Shown: positions 44,027 through 54,266, counted from the stretch's first letter. The stretch: DNA of 64,000 nucleotides from Sunxiuqinia sp963678245 (GCA_965140765.1 OZ223309.1:2914001-2978000), one strand, 5' to 3'. Notes: a model not told the origin generated them from the sequence alone. Numbers and translations are program-made.

Positions 44027-46390
44027 ATGACACCAAGAATAAAAGAATTACGCGAGCAAAGCCTGAACGCAGTTAATAAAATATCAGCCGAACGGGCTTT
44101 ATTAATTACCGAATTTTATAAAAGTCATCAATCGCTAGGCGACTCAATTCCGGTACAGCGAGCTAAAGCTTTTCGCTATATTATGGAAAACAAATCCATC
44201 TGTATTAACGATGGCGAATTGATTGTAGGAGAACGAGGACCTGCTCCCAAAGCAACCCCAACCTACCCCGAAATTACAGTGCATTCGTTGCAAGATTTAG
44301 ACATACTGAACACACGCGAAAAAGTATGGTTCCAGGTCGACAAGAAAACTCGTGATACCTATGAAAATACAATCATTCCTTTTTGGGCAGGGCACTCGAA
44401 CCGCGACCGAGTGATGAATCGGATGAAAGAACCATGGATAGATGCCTACAATGCAGGTATTTTCACTGAATTTATGGAGCAAAGAGCTCCCGGACACACT
44501 GTTGCCGGGAATAAAATTTATCAGAAAGGCATGCTCGATATTATTCTTGATATTAAAGAAAGTCTGAGCAAATTGAATTTTATTAATGATCCGAAAGCCT
44601 ACGATAAGCAAGAAGAATTAAATGCCATGCAGGTAGCTGCCGAAACCATCATCCTTTTTGCCAGCCGCCATGCTCAAAAGTTGGAAGAATTGGCAAAAGA
44701 TGAAAAAGATGAAGTTCGAAAAACAGAACTTGAAACCATGGCTAAGATTTGTCAGAACGTGCCTGCCAATGCGCCACAAACATTCCACGAAGCGTTGCAG
44801 TATTACTGGTTTGTGCACCTTGGAATTGTAACTGAGCTTAACCCTTGGGACTCTTTTAATCCCGGTCGTTTGGATCAGCACCTTTATCCGTTTTACAAAA
44901 AAGAACTTGCAGAAGGAACGCTGACAAAACATAAAGCAATTGAATTCCTACAGTCATTTTGGGTAAAATTTAACAACCATCCTGCCCCTCCAAAGGTTGG
45001 AGTTACAGCTCTGGAAAGCAACACGTATACCGACTTCGCCCTGATAAATTTAGGAGGAGTAAAACCTGACGGATCAGACGCGGTTAATGAAATGTCGTAC
45101 ATGTTACTAGATGTGATTGAGGAAATGCGGCTGCTTCAGCCAAGTTCAATGGTGCAGCTAAGCAAAAGAAATCCGGAAAGCTTTATCAACCGAGCTGTAA
45201 AAATTGTAAAAACCGGGTTTGGCCAGCCTTCCATTTTTAACACCGATGCCATTATTCAAGAATTGACAAACCAAGGCAAAAGTTTGGTTGACGCTCGAAA
45301 TGGTGGAGCCAGTGGATGTGTTGAAAGTGGAGCTTTTGGTACCGAAAGTTACTTATTGACCGGTTATTTTAACCTGCCAAAAATACTGGAAGTTACCTTA
45401 CACAATGGATTCGATCCGCGAACCCAAAAGCAAATCGGGCTTCAAACAGGAGATCCTGCATCGTTTAAAACGATGCAGGATCTGATGACTGCCTTTGCAA
45501 AGCAAGTTCAACATTTTGTGAATATCAAAATTGAAGGCAGCAACATCATCGAGAAAACGTTTATGACTCACATTCCGACGCCATTTTTATCGATCATTAT
45601 TGATGACTGTGTGGCAACTGGAACCGACTACATCAATGGAGGTGCGCGTTACAACACCAACTACATCCAGGGTGTGGGAATGGGAACAATAACTGACTCC
45701 TTAACCGCCCTCAAGCAGCATGTTTTTGAAGAAAAAAACACGAGCATGACTGAATTTCTGAAAGCGCTGGAAAACAACTTCGAAGGCGCCGAAGACCTGC
45801 ACTACAAGCTGGTTTTTAAAACTCCCAAATATGGCAATGATGATGACCGGGCCGACGATCAACTCAGAGACGTTTTCGAGCTCTATTACAATGCAGTGAA
45901 CGGGCACGAAAGCCCTCGAGGTGCTGCATATCGTATCAACCTGTTGCCAACAACCTGCCACGTTTATTTCGGAAGTGTAATGCAGGCAAGTGCCGATGGT
46001 CGTATGGCAAAAACACCAGTCTCCGAGGGTATTTCGCCGGTACAGGGAGCCGATCGAAAAGGGCCAACATCAGTGGCTAAATCAGCAGCTAAAATTGATC
46101 ATCTGAGAACTGGAGGAACGTTGCTCAATCAAAAATTTACCCCTTCATTTTTCGAAAATGAAACAGCTATTTCAAAAGTTTCGAGCTTAGTTCGCAGCTA
46201 TTTCAAGATGGATGGTCACCATATTCAGTTTAACGTTGTGAATGCCGACATGCTCCGTGATGCACAAAAACATCCTGAACATTACAAAGACCTGATTGTC
46301 CGCGTAGCCGGATATAGCGATTATTTTAATGATCTGGGTGAAGATTTGCAAAACGAAATTATCAACCGAACTGAGCACGACAACTTGTAA
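44027..46390 (+). CDS. hypD: glycyl-radical enzyme, trans-4-hydroxy-L-proline dehydratase type
   Basis: 787 residues. The catalytic cysteine is C431 in SGCVESG, with the general base E433, and the glycyl radical is G762 in RVAGYSDYF. The N-terminal part matches the C. difficile trans-4-hydroxyproline dehydratase (compared from memory): INDGELIVGE, EFMEQRAPGHTV, YTDFALINLGG, GGARYNTNYIQGVGMGTITD, LPTTCHVYFG. HypD converts trans-4-hydroxyproline to pyrroline-5-carboxylate by radical dehydration under anaerobic conditions. The usual neighbour proC was not found. Choline, glycerol and isethionate enzymes share the GCVE motif, so the subfamily needs a tree. The enzyme is oxygen-sensitive and implies anaerobic growth. 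Confidence 0.78.
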   Translation: MTPRIKELREQSLNAVNKISAERALLITEFYKSHQSLGDSIPVQRAKAFRYIMENKSICINDGELIVGERGPAPKATPTYPEITVHSLQDLDILNTREKVWFQVDKKTRDTYENTIIPFWAGHSNRDRVMNRMKEPWIDAYNAGIFTEFMEQRAPGHTVAGNKIYQKGMLDIILDIKESLSKLNFINDPKAYDKQEELNAMQVAAETIILFASRHAQKLEELAKDEKDEVRKTELETMAKICQNVPANAPQTFHEALQYYWFVHLGIVTELNPWDSFNPGRLDQHLYPFYKKELAEGTLTKHKAIEFLQSFWVKFNNHPAPPKVGVTALESNTYTDFALINLGGVKPDGSDAVNEMSYMLLDVIEEMRLLQPSSMVQLSKRNPESFINRAVKIVKTGFGQPSIFNTDAIIQELTNQGKSLVDARNGGASGCVESGAFGTESYLLTGYFNLPKILEVTLHNGFDPRTQKQIGLQTGDPASFKTMQDLMTAFAKQVQHFVNIKIEGSNIIEKTFMTHIPTPFLSIIIDDCVATGTDYINGGARYNTNYIQGVGMGTITDSLTALKQHVFEEKNTSMTEFLKALENNFEGAEDLHYKLVFKTPKYGNDDDRADDQLRDVFELYYNAVNGHESPRGAAYRINLLPTTCHVYFGSVMQASADGRMAKTPVSEGISPVQGADRKGPTSVAKSAAKIDHLRTGGTLLNQKFTPSFFENETAISKVSSLVRSYFKMDGHHIQFNVVNADMLRDAQKHPEHYKDLIVRVAGYSDYFNDLGEDLQNEIINRTEHDNL

Positions 46391-46475
46391 ACTCTCGTGT
46401 CCCAATATTACGATTGGCTGGCGAAAGCGCCATATTCATCACGCTTTTGGGAAAGACACATGCTGTAAATCCCGA

Positions 46476-48494
46476 CTACTTTTTCTTTTGCAGAACAATC
46501 TCCTGCAAGCGGTACATTTCATCGCGCAAGCGGGCAGCCTCAATAAAGTCGAGCTCTTTGGAAGCCTTTTGCATTTCTTTTTTCGTTTTCGCGATGGCTT
46601 TTTCCAGTCCGTCAATGCTCATGTATTGGACTACCGGATCAGCCGCTATGTCAGGATGATCAGCTCCTCCGGAATATGCTTTCTGCCTGTCATCACGATA
46701 CTCGTAACCAATAATTTCACGTGTTGGTTTAATGATAGCTGTAGGTGTAATGCCATTTTCCTCATTGTACTTCAGCTGCTTTTCGCGACGATAATTCGTG
46801 GAGTCAATCGTCTTTTGCATCGATTGGGTAATTTTATCGGCATACATAATCACCATTCCATTGAGGTTTCGCGCCGCACGTCCCGCGGTCTGAGTCAGAG
46901 AACGTTCGGAACGCAAAAAACCTTCCTTATCGGCATCGATAATGGCAACCAGAGAAACTTCAGGCAAGTCTAATCCTTCACGAAGCAGGTTGATTCCGAC
47001 CAGTACATCAAAACCGCCTTTGCGCAGTTCCTCCATAATTTCGATGCGCTCCATCGTGTCAATATCTGAGTGAATATAACGAGTTTTAATCCCCATATTC
47101 ACCAGGTATTTACTCAACTCTTCCGACATTCGCTTGGTGAGCGTTGTCACCAAGATCCGCTCATTATTTTTTATCCGGAGATGGATCTCATGAATCAGAT
47201 CATCAATTTGGTTGCCAGAAGGACGCACTTCAATAACTGGATCGAGCAATCCGGTTGGCCGAATAATTTGCTCAACAATTACCCCCTCCGATTTTTCCAG
47301 TTCATAATCCGCAGGTGTTGCACTAACGTACAAGGTTTGATTCACCAGATCTTCAAATTCCTCAAATTTTAAGGGTCGGTTATCGATGGCTGCAGGGAGA
47401 CGGAAACCATAATCAACCAGATTTATTTTTCGGGAATGGTCGCCACCATACATCGCTCGAATTTGAGGAATGGTGACATGGCTTTCATCCAGAATGGTCA
47501 AAAAATCATCAGGGAAATAGTCCAACAAGCAAAAGGGACGAGTACCGGGATCACGCCCATCAAAATAGCGAGAGTAGTTTTCAACTCCGGGACAATAGCC
47601 CAGTTCACGCATCATTTCCATGTCGTATTCCACCCGCTCCAAAATACGCTTGGCTTCAAGTGGTTTTCCAATTTCTTTGAAAAAATCAACATGTTTCACC
47701 AAGTCATCCTGAATTTGATGGATGGCCGATTTCATCCGCTCTTTGGTCGTTACAAATATGTTGGCCGGATAAATAATTGCCGTTTCCATCGACTCAATAG
47801 TCGTACCCTCAACCGGATCAAAACTATAAATCTCCTCAATTTCGTCGCCCCAAAAAACAACTCGAACAGCTTTATCATCATAAGCTAAAAAAATATCGAT
47901 CGTGTCACCTTTCACCCTGAAATTACCGCGCGTAAAATCAACTTCATTTCGCGAATAAAGCGCATCAACCAACTTATGTAGAAATTGATTCCGGTTCAAG
48001 GTTTCGCCCACGCTGACGCTTGTTACATTGGCATGAAAATCCTCCGGATTTCCTATACCATACAAACACGAAACCGATGAAACCACAACCACATCGCGCC
48101 TACCGGAAAGAAGTGCCGAAGTTGTGCTCAATCGCAGTTTTTCAATGTCGGCATTAATCGAAAGGTCTTTTTCAATGTACGTATCGGTAGTGGGCAAATA
48201 AGCTTCGGGTTGGTAATAATCGTAATACGATACGAAGTACTCCACTGCATTCTCAGGAAAAAATGCTTTCATCTCGCTGTAAAGCTGAGCCGCCAAGGTT
48301 TTATTGTGACTCAAAATCAAAGTTGGGCGTTGCACTTCCTCAATTACTTTTGCCATTGTAAACGTCTTCCCCGAACCAGTGACCCCCAGCAAGGTCTGAT
48401 TTCGCTCCCCTTGCCGAATGCCTTCAGATAGCTGGCGGATTGCTCCGGGCTGGTCTCCCGTTGGTTGATATGGTGAAACTACTTTAAGATCCAT
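46476..48494 (-). CDS. uvrB: excinuclease ABC subunit B
   Basis: 672 residues, normal length. Walker A is LLGVTGSGKTFTMAKVIEE (about 34-52), followed by TLILSHNKTLAAQLYSE. The beta-hairpin region reads YFVSYYDYYQPEAYLP, and the helicase motif TLYVSATPADYE is intact. The C-terminal UVR motif (KEMQKASKELDFIEAARLRDE) binds UvrC. UvrB is the damage-verifying helicase of nucleotide excision repair. It ends 85 bases from the convergent glycyl-radical gene. Confidence 0.97.
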   Translation of the reverse strand: MDLKVVSPYQPTGDQPGAIRQLSEGIRQGERNQTLLGVTGSGKTFTMAKVIEEVQRPTLILSHNKTLAAQLYSEMKAFFPENAVEYFVSYYDYYQPEAYLPTTDTYIEKDLSINADIEKLRLSTTSALLSGRRDVVVVSSVSCLYGIGNPEDFHANVTSVSVGETLNRNQFLHKLVDALYSRNEVDFTRGNFRVKGDTIDIFLAYDDKAVRVVFWGDEIEEIYSFDPVEGTTIESMETAIIYPANIFVTTKERMKSAIHQIQDDLVKHVDFFKEIGKPLEAKRILERVEYDMEMMRELGYCPGVENYSRYFDGRDPGTRPFCLLDYFPDDFLTILDESHVTIPQIRAMYGGDHSRKINLVDYGFRLPAAIDNRPLKFEEFEDLVNQTLYVSATPADYELEKSEGVIVEQIIRPTGLLDPVIEVRPSGNQIDDLIHEIHLRIKNNERILVTTLTKRMSEELSKYLVNMGIKTRYIHSDIDTMERIEIMEELRKGGFDVLVGINLLREGLDLPEVSLVAIIDADKEGFLRSERSLTQTAGRAARNLNGMVIMYADKITQSMQKTIDSTNYRREKQLKYNEENGITPTAIIKPTREIIGYEYRDDRQKAYSGGADHPDIAADPVVQYMSIDGLEKAIAKTKKEMQKASKELDFIEAARLRDEMYRLQEIVLQKKK

Positions 48495-48542
48495 TTAGCT
48501 GCTTCTCGAATTTCTTAGTCCAGGACAACAGTTCCTGTTTTA

Positions 48543-49544
48543 TTATTTGTTCCAATTCAGTTGTAAAAACACCGGAAAGTGGTCGGAGATTCCGCCATAG
48601 TAATTGGGTCCGCCATAAGTTCTGTTGGGCGACATTTGCGCCGATTTATTGTGATATTCCATCCATGGCTGGTGAAAAACCTGCCCGAGTTGATTGTTGG
48701 CAACAAATCCTTCGCCATGCAATACGGAAGCGGAAACCACGATATTGTCAATCATATTCCAGTCTCCTCGATAGTTATAACTACCCAGGTTTTGTTCGTC
48801 TAGCGGAATCATCAAATTATAGAGATCGGCTTTAGAGTCGGGTGTTTGGGCATCTAATACTTTAGCTAAACTTTTATTATCCGGCTCGTCATTCATATCA
48901 CCGATGATGATAATTTTTGCCTTCGCATTATCTTTTAAAATTTCGTCCACCTTATTTTTTAAGGTTTGAGCCGCAACAATTCGGTTAGGTTGCGATTTTT
49001 CCAATCCACCCCAACGCGATGGCCAATGATTGACAAACACATGCACTTTGTCTTTCCCAAGCTTGCCAAACACATGAAGAATATCACGAGTTTCAAAGCC
49101 CGGATCAACCAGAATGGCTTCTTCTTCCAATACCTTAAATTCTCCTTTTCGGTAAAGTAAACCAACGTCTATTCCGCGTTTATCAGGACTGTCGATATGC
49201 ACAATCTGGTAATTTCCATCAGCCAACGGCTCCTCTTCAACCAAATCATGCAGCACCGCCTGGTTCTCAATTTCACAAACGCCAATCAATTCAGGAAGTT
49301 CTTCTGTGTTTATCGCTGCTATAACCTGAGCAATATCCTGTAGCTTTTTCTCGTAGCGTTCCGTGTTCCAATGTTTGTCAGCTTCCGGTAAAAATTCTTC
49401 ATCATCAATAGCCGGATCGTCAATTGTATCGAACAGGTTTTCAAGATTGTAAAAAACAATTGTTGCTTTCTTTTTTAACGGATCCCTTTGGCAGGAAACC
49501 AGAAAAACAACCAACAATGAAAAAAAGATAATTTTTGATCTCAT
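48543..49544 (-). CDS. endonuclease/exonuclease/phosphatase-family lipoprotein
   Basis: 333 residues with a lipobox (VVFLVSCQRD, cysteine at about 18). The EEP core begins IVFYNLENLFDTIDDPAIDD (about 29-48), with the metal-binding Glu in IGVCEIENQAVLHDL, NHWPSRWGG, IIIGDMNDEPDN and the final ISDHFPVFLQLN. These are the five EEP motifs. Anchored outside the cytoplasm, it could act on extracellular DNA, phospholipids or phosphate esters. It lies 4 bases behind the HAD gene and 48 bases before uvrB on the same strand. Confidence 0.85.
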   Translation of the reverse strand: MRSKIIFFSLLVVFLVSCQRDPLKKKATIVFYNLENLFDTIDDPAIDDEEFLPEADKHWNTERYEKKLQDIAQVIAAINTEELPELIGVCEIENQAVLHDLVEEEPLADGNYQIVHIDSPDKRGIDVGLLYRKGEFKVLEEEAILVDPGFETRDILHVFGKLGKDKVHVFVNHWPSRWGGLEKSQPNRIVAAQTLKNKVDEILKDNAKAKIIIIGDMNDEPDNKSLAKVLDAQTPDSKADLYNLMIPLDEQNLGSYNYRGDWNMIDNIVVSASVLHGEGFVANNQLGQVFHQPWMEYHNKSAQMSPNRTYGGPNYYGGISDHFPVFLQLNWNK

Positions 49545-49548
49545 AGCC

Positions 49549-50157
49549 TTATTCTTGTCCGATGGTTACCTGATAATAATCTCTAACGTCAATCACTTGC
49601 ATGCCGCCCGCCTTCGCTGCTTCAATTCCCAATACACCATCTTCAAAAACCAGGCAGTCCTTTGGATCAACACCAATCAGTTCAGCACATTTCAAAAAAG
49701 TTTCCGGATGGGGTTTATGTTTCGTAACGTCATCCGCCGAAACCAGATGTTCAATATATTGGTCAACCCCAACAATACGCATCGCCTTTTTTGAGATTTC
49801 CCGGCCGCCACCGGTTCCAACAGCCATCGGAAGCTTGCCGTAATATTCTCGAATAAGATCAACAACCGGCTCTACAGGCTGAGCTTTGTCCATATTATCT
49901 TCGTACTCCTGTTCTTTGGAATCGCCCATTTCTCTGGGGTCAATATCTTTATTAAAAAGCTTATTCAATTTTTTTACCGTTCCATACAATGGAATACCTG
50001 CCAATTGCTCGAACAATTCGGTTGTAAAATCAATTCCATAACGGGCAGCTGCATTTTTCCAGGCGATATAATGAATAGGCATCGTGTCAGCAATCGTGCC
50101 ATCCAAATCAAAAATCAGACCTTTTATGTTTGTGGGTACTGTAAGTTTCTTTGTCAT
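49549..50157 (-). CDS. HAD-family phosphatase (beta-phosphoglucomutase-like)
   Basis: 202 residues. The nucleophile motif is LIFDLDGTIADTMPIHYIAW (residues 14-33, DxDGT). The cap domain follows, with threonine motif II in VGTGGG and lysine motif III in KHKPHPETF. Motif IV is FEDGVLGIEAAKAGGM. Such proteins are sugar-phosphate phosphatases or phosphomutases. It is the first gene of a likely operon with the EEP lipoprotein. Confidence 0.88.
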   Translation of the reverse strand: MTKKLTVPTNIKGLIFDLDGTIADTMPIHYIAWKNAAARYGIDFTTELFEQLAGIPLYGTVKKLNKLFNKDIDPREMGDSKEQEYEDNMDKAQPVEPVVDLIREYYGKLPMAVGTGGGREISKKAMRIVGVDQYIEHLVSADDVTKHKPHPETFLKCAELIGVDPKDCLVFEDGVLGIEAAKAGGMQVIDVRDYYQVTIGQE

Positions 50158-50269
50158 CTTATTCGACTAATTTTTCTGTTAATAAGCTAACAAATGTAAC
50201 CAAATAGAAGAAATCAAGTTCATTTTTTTCTTTACCAAAAAATTAACACTTTTGACCAAATTTTAAATA

Positions 50270-50656
50270 ATGGATCGACAAGCATTCCTTACGCTGACCT
50301 CAACATCTCAATGGATCTTATTTCTGGGTATCGGCTTGATCATTTACTCGTGGACTAAAAAGAAACAAATATTTCAGCAGTTGGGTCAAGGTACATTTTT
50401 TGTGTTAGCTCTGTTTGCATTGTGGGTTATTTTAGGTGATCAAATTACGGTTCCCGAAATAGCAAACAGACAAGAACCTCCTGTTGAAGCTAAAGCCTTA
50501 ACTTATTTTTCAGGGCTGGTTATCGCCGGTGTAATTGCCATTGTGGGTTTCGTGTTAGGATTGAAAAAATCCAGCTGGGCAAAATTTCCAAATTTGTTTT
50601 TGGTTGGTGGCGGTTTGGCTTTATTTTTTATGGTATATGAGTTGCAACGAATTTAA
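50270..50656 (+). CDS. small membrane protein of unknown function, four helices
   Basis: 128 residues with hydrophobic helices at about 10-27, 38-55, 75-93 and 100-120. No motif is recognised. The gene diverges from the HAD gene, with 112 bases between the starts. Confidence 0.65.
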   Translation: MDRQAFLTLTSTSQWILFLGIGLIIYSWTKKKQIFQQLGQGTFFVLALFALWVILGDQITVPEIANRQEPPVEAKALTYFSGLVIAGVIAIVGFVLGLKKSSWAKFPNLFLVGGGLALFFMVYELQRI

Positions 50657-50806
50657 ATCTCCACAATTTAACTTATCATCCCTAAGCTATCTTTCAACCA
50701 CAATTAAAACAAGTGTTGTTTGTCTTAGTTGTGCACAGGGGTAGCTTTTAACAAAGCTATTACTCCAGAGAAGATTCATTATAAAGATTCGCTTATCAAG
50801 CGTCAG

Positions 50807-52267
50807 TTAACTACTAATGATTGTTTTCTTACCACCTACATTTTGTGAGAATTTAGGGGTAAGCCATTTCTTTTTGTAGTTCAATTCCTCAGTGCCCTCG
50901 TCGATCCCTTTGCCATTAGAACCTATCGTAGGAAATTCCAAAATAACTTCCGTTCCAGCGTTCAATTGACTATTTATTTTAATAAAGCCCCTGTTCTTCC
51001 TAACAAAATCGTGACAAACAACCAAACCAAAACCCGATCCGACTTCACCGTTTGTTCCAAGCGATGAATTGCTCGTCTCAAAAGTGAAGATTTCTTTCAA
51101 CTTATCCGGCGGAATACCTACTCCAGTGTCCTTAATCAGCAGCCGAACCTTGTCATTCCAATTTTCCGTTTTAATTTCAATTCGACCATATTCCGGAGTA
51201 TATTTTAAGGCATTTGAAAACAAATTGCGCACAACGGTTTCAAGCATCTTTCTATCTCCATTTATTGTTGCTGTTGAGCCCCCGTTATAATCTACATCAA
51301 TCGATTTAAATCTGGCCAGACTCACAAAATGATCGATATGCTCCTGAACCAAATGAGTCAGTTTAATTGGCTCTAAATCCCCTTGAAGTGTATTATTCGA
51401 ATCTGAAGACCATTCCAATAAATTTTGGAGTAGATGGAAAGTAGATTCACTTAGTTTTTCCAATTCGGCCAGATAATGTTTTTTTTCCTCAGCAAGAATA
51501 TCCGGCGCATTGTTCAGTAGGTTCAGAAAGCTGCTCATTGTGCCGACCGAACCACGTAAATCGTGAGCAATTATTTTAAGAAATTTGTTCTTGGAGACCA
51601 GTTGCCTTTCAAGCTGCCTTTGCAGTTGAAGATTAACTGCTGACATAAAACCAAAAGTTAAAACAGTCATCAAAAAGCCGGAAATTGCTACACGAATCAA
51701 TGCAAATTCGTCAATATTAGAAGGATCAAAATTTGGAGTAATTAACATTGATGCAATACTAAGAACCAATATAATTAAAAAAATAAGAAATGCTAACGCA
51801 TTGATCCGAAATAAATTTCGGAGATGATTCTGCTCGTCATTCAACACCAACATCTCATAAATAGCTATCATACAATAGATCACGAGTATAGCTGCATATA
51901 CAATTGAACGAATGGAGTGTGATGGAATAAACTGATAAAACACGATTGACTGGATGAGGTGTATTGCTGGAAATCCAACTACAACCCAGGTTTTGATCTC
52001 CTTTCCTTTAAACAACCAAATACCTGCTAAATAAAGATAAAGCCCTGTTGCCGTAAAAATCGTTGGAATAACGAGTGTCAAAAAACTACCAAACGGTGGT
52101 ACAAGCTTAAAAAGCAATCCACCTCCAATCATCAGACTTCCGGCAGCCCAATACCGAATGCCTCTCACTCCAAATGTACTTCGATAAAGCAACAACATAT
52201 AGAGTCCCATCAAGAGACTAATACCGGAAGTAACAACTGTTAAGACCTGAAAGACAACTTCCCACAT
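50807..52267 (-). CDS. sensor histidine kinase with N-terminal membrane domain
   Basis: 486 residues. About seven helices fill residues 5-220. The HisKA domain contains the phospho-histidine in FLKIIAHDLRGSVGTMSSFL (about 232-251), and the ATPase domain has the N box LFSNALKYTPEYG, D box IKDTGVGIPPDKL, and G box GSGFGLVVCHDF. The membrane part has the look of the 7TM sensor groups used for soluble or lipid ligands. No response regulator is adjacent, so it is an orphan kinase. Confidence 0.9.
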   Translation of the reverse strand: MWEVVFQVLTVVTSGISLLMGLYMLLLYRSTFGVRGIRYWAAGSLMIGGGLLFKLVPPFGSFLTLVIPTIFTATGLYLYLAGIWLFKGKEIKTWVVVGFPAIHLIQSIVFYQFIPSHSIRSIVYAAILVIYCMIAIYEMLVLNDEQNHLRNLFRINALAFLIFLIILVLSIASMLITPNFDPSNIDEFALIRVAISGFLMTVLTFGFMSAVNLQLQRQLERQLVSKNKFLKIIAHDLRGSVGTMSSFLNLLNNAPDILAEEKKHYLAELEKLSESTFHLLQNLLEWSSDSNNTLQGDLEPIKLTHLVQEHIDHFVSLARFKSIDVDYNGGSTATINGDRKMLETVVRNLFSNALKYTPEYGRIEIKTENWNDKVRLLIKDTGVGIPPDKLKEIFTFETSNSSLGTNGEVGSGFGLVVCHDFVRKNRGFIKINSQLNAGTEVILEFPTIGSNGKGIDEGTEELNYKKKWLTPKFSQNVGGKKTIISS

Positions 52268-52777
52268 ATATCGTTTTATTGATTAGGCTCCAACTCACAA
52301 AACAGCTTAATTAACCACAAATCAAAAAAAAAGTTTTGGAGAATTTAATTCTGACTAAAAGTAACGATTCAAAATTTAAGGGAAGCACATAATTGGCAAA
52401 TTAATAAAACACCTATGCATTCGGTACACTGAACGGAATACTAACTTCTAATTTCAGCCTCCGTTCAACCTTTTTATCGACTGACCACCTCAATCTTCCA
52501 AAAGCGAAGTAGAACATGTTTCCCACCCCCAAAGAGCCCCGGATAATAAGTGATTATCACGCACAAGTTTGATTCAATAAAAAAAAAGAATTAATGATAG
52601 ATAACCCCGAAATCAGAGTTGGAGAAAAAGTAGGTTTGTATTTGTGATACTTCAATGCGAAAAACAGTAACGATAGCACTTAACGTCAAATAGATTTCTT
52701 ATTAGGAGCATTTGTCTATTTTCAGACTGATAAAACGTCTTTAACTGTCGCCTTTCTATAACTGCTGTAACGAGCAG
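52268..52777. other. intergenic region with possible gene debris
   Basis: 510 bases. On the minus strand a frame ending at TAG near 52413 (within FAFGRLRWSVDKKVERRL) reads like a broken protein end but matches nothing known to me. No promoter or repeat was identified. Confidence 0.4.
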
Positions 52778-53410
52778 CTAAAAAATTTGGAAAATAATGA
52801 ACGCATAAATTCCAAAACGCCCAAAACGAAACAATGCCCACAGCAGGTAACTGCGGAAATTGAATTTAATTAGTCCGCACGCCACACTAACGATTGAATG
52901 TGGCAGGGGCAAAAGCGCTCCAATGACGATAAACAAAGCTCCCCACTTGCGTAAATTGACAATATGGCTTTTTATCTTTATTTCAATATAATCCTTAACA
53001 GTTGGAATCAGAAACAAACGATTTCCTGCTAGATACGATAAAACACCGCCTAAGTACGACAGGAAGGCTAACACAAGCAGAAAGAGCCACGGTGATGCAG
53101 CCTTTGAAGCCCAGGCAATAAAAATTTCGGGAGGCAGCAAGCCTAAAAACGTTTCAGAAAGGAAAAAAACCAAAAATACTTTCCCTGCAGAATAGGTTTC
53201 CACCAGCTGGTTCAGCAACGCATCAAAGTCTAGTACAAAATAATCTAACCCGACGATTAGCAATACAAAAGCGGCAATGATAACCCCGCCCTTTAACGAG
53301 GTATTGCGTATAAATTCATAAAATCGGGAAATCCGGTAATAGCGATTTAATAATACTAACCGCTTCACGGTTACCTGATTTGGATTAACCTTTCTGTTGT
53401 TTAATTTCAT
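52778..53410 (-). CDS. VTT-domain (DedA/TVP38-like) membrane protein
   Basis: 210 residues. The VTT core is recognisable: LGLLPPEIFIAWASK (about 93-107), AFLSYLGGVLSYLAGNRL (about 116-133), and GALLPLPHSIVSVACGLIKF (about 167-186). Five to six helices are expected. DedA-family proteins act in undecaprenyl-phosphate or phospholipid recycling, proton-coupled. The N-terminal 35 residues (KVNPNQVTVKRL) are cytosolic and basic. Confidence 0.85.
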   Translation of the reverse strand: MKLNNRKVNPNQVTVKRLVLLNRYYRISRFYEFIRNTSLKGGVIIAAFVLLIVGLDYFVLDFDALLNQLVETYSAGKVFLVFFLSETFLGLLPPEIFIAWASKAASPWLFLLVLAFLSYLGGVLSYLAGNRLFLIPTVKDYIEIKIKSHIVNLRKWGALFIVIGALLPLPHSIVSVACGLIKFNFRSYLLWALFRFGRFGIYAFIIFQIF

Positions 53411-53688
53411 GTTTTAATTGATATCTAAATTCGAACCGAACTTAATCCTACAGGAACTTATCAGCGGACAACGGCTAAAAATTGATTAACTATCAAGAAT
53501 AATTTTAAACCAATAAACAGCAAATAAGTTTTGGGAAAATGGGGTCAATTAAAATAATCCTCACAAAATTAATGTAATATCTCGATTTTTGCTTTTTTAA
53601 AACGAATTATTCGTAACCCCAATTTCCACAAAGCAAGTTTGTCATCCATTGTACGCCAAAAAACATCGAGAAAACAAGCACTTTTAAA

Positions 53689-54266
53689 AACCTTATTTCA
53701 ACATCAACAGAGAATTTTATTAAAGCCATATACAAATATGAGCAAGGAGTAGATATGGATACCAAGCCCGGTTCAATTGCTAAAGAATTAGGAATTGCGT
53801 TTAGGCTTGGAGTACCTTGGAGATTATGCAGATCCAGTCCGTAACCATGATTCTATCCGGGATTTTAGTCACCGGAATACTCGTCTTGATCTTTTGGCTC
53901 GAAAGGGGTTTAGTCGCTCTTCTTTCGAAAGTAAAGATCACCTTTGCTGCAGATTGGACGAATGTATCCTAACCCCGCTTTTTGCGCACACATCTCAGTA
54001 GAGCTGCTTTCAGCGAAAGTGCCATTAACACGGAAATACGAATTGCTTTCGAAACTTGCAGTTGACGAAAAAGCCAAGACAACAGCAATCTCGCCCAATT
54101 GCCGGGGACAACAACGACGAAGGCTGATGGATCTGAGCATTGTCCATGGAAGTCTGATTTCACCTGAAATAAGAAGCGCCTCCGGCGACCCAGTTGCTAC
54201 AGGGTAATGGGAACCACTATTGGAATACGACAGCAAGAAGCCGAATTAATCCTTATCGACCGTTAA
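53689..54266 (+). pseudogene. decayed DtxR-family iron regulator with FeoA domain
   Basis: The N-terminus of a DtxR/MntR-type regulator is readable at about 53692-53790: ISTSTENFIKAIYKYEQG and PGSIAKELGI, the winged-helix start. No ATG precedes it. Further traces of the helix-turn-helix (LLARKGF) sit in other frames. At 54070-54205 the FeoA-like SH3 domain is clear: KTTAISPNCRGQQRRRLMDL and ISPEIRSASGDPVA. The tail MGTTIGIRQQEAELILIDR then continues in another frame to TAA at 54264-54266. Several frameshifts and stops separate the pieces. DtxR-FeoA proteins repress iron or manganese genes and normally sit beside feoB, as here. Confidence 0.7.

Noticed and set aside
46391..46475. Hairpin TGGCG-AAAG-CGCCA between the glycyl-radical gene and uvrB
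   Set aside because: The stem is only 5 bp and no T-run follows on either strand.
46715..46735. parS-like sequence (TTTCACGTGTTGG) within uvrB
   Set aside because: It matches only about half of the consensus and lacks the second half-site, so it is no partition site for the nearby ParAB.
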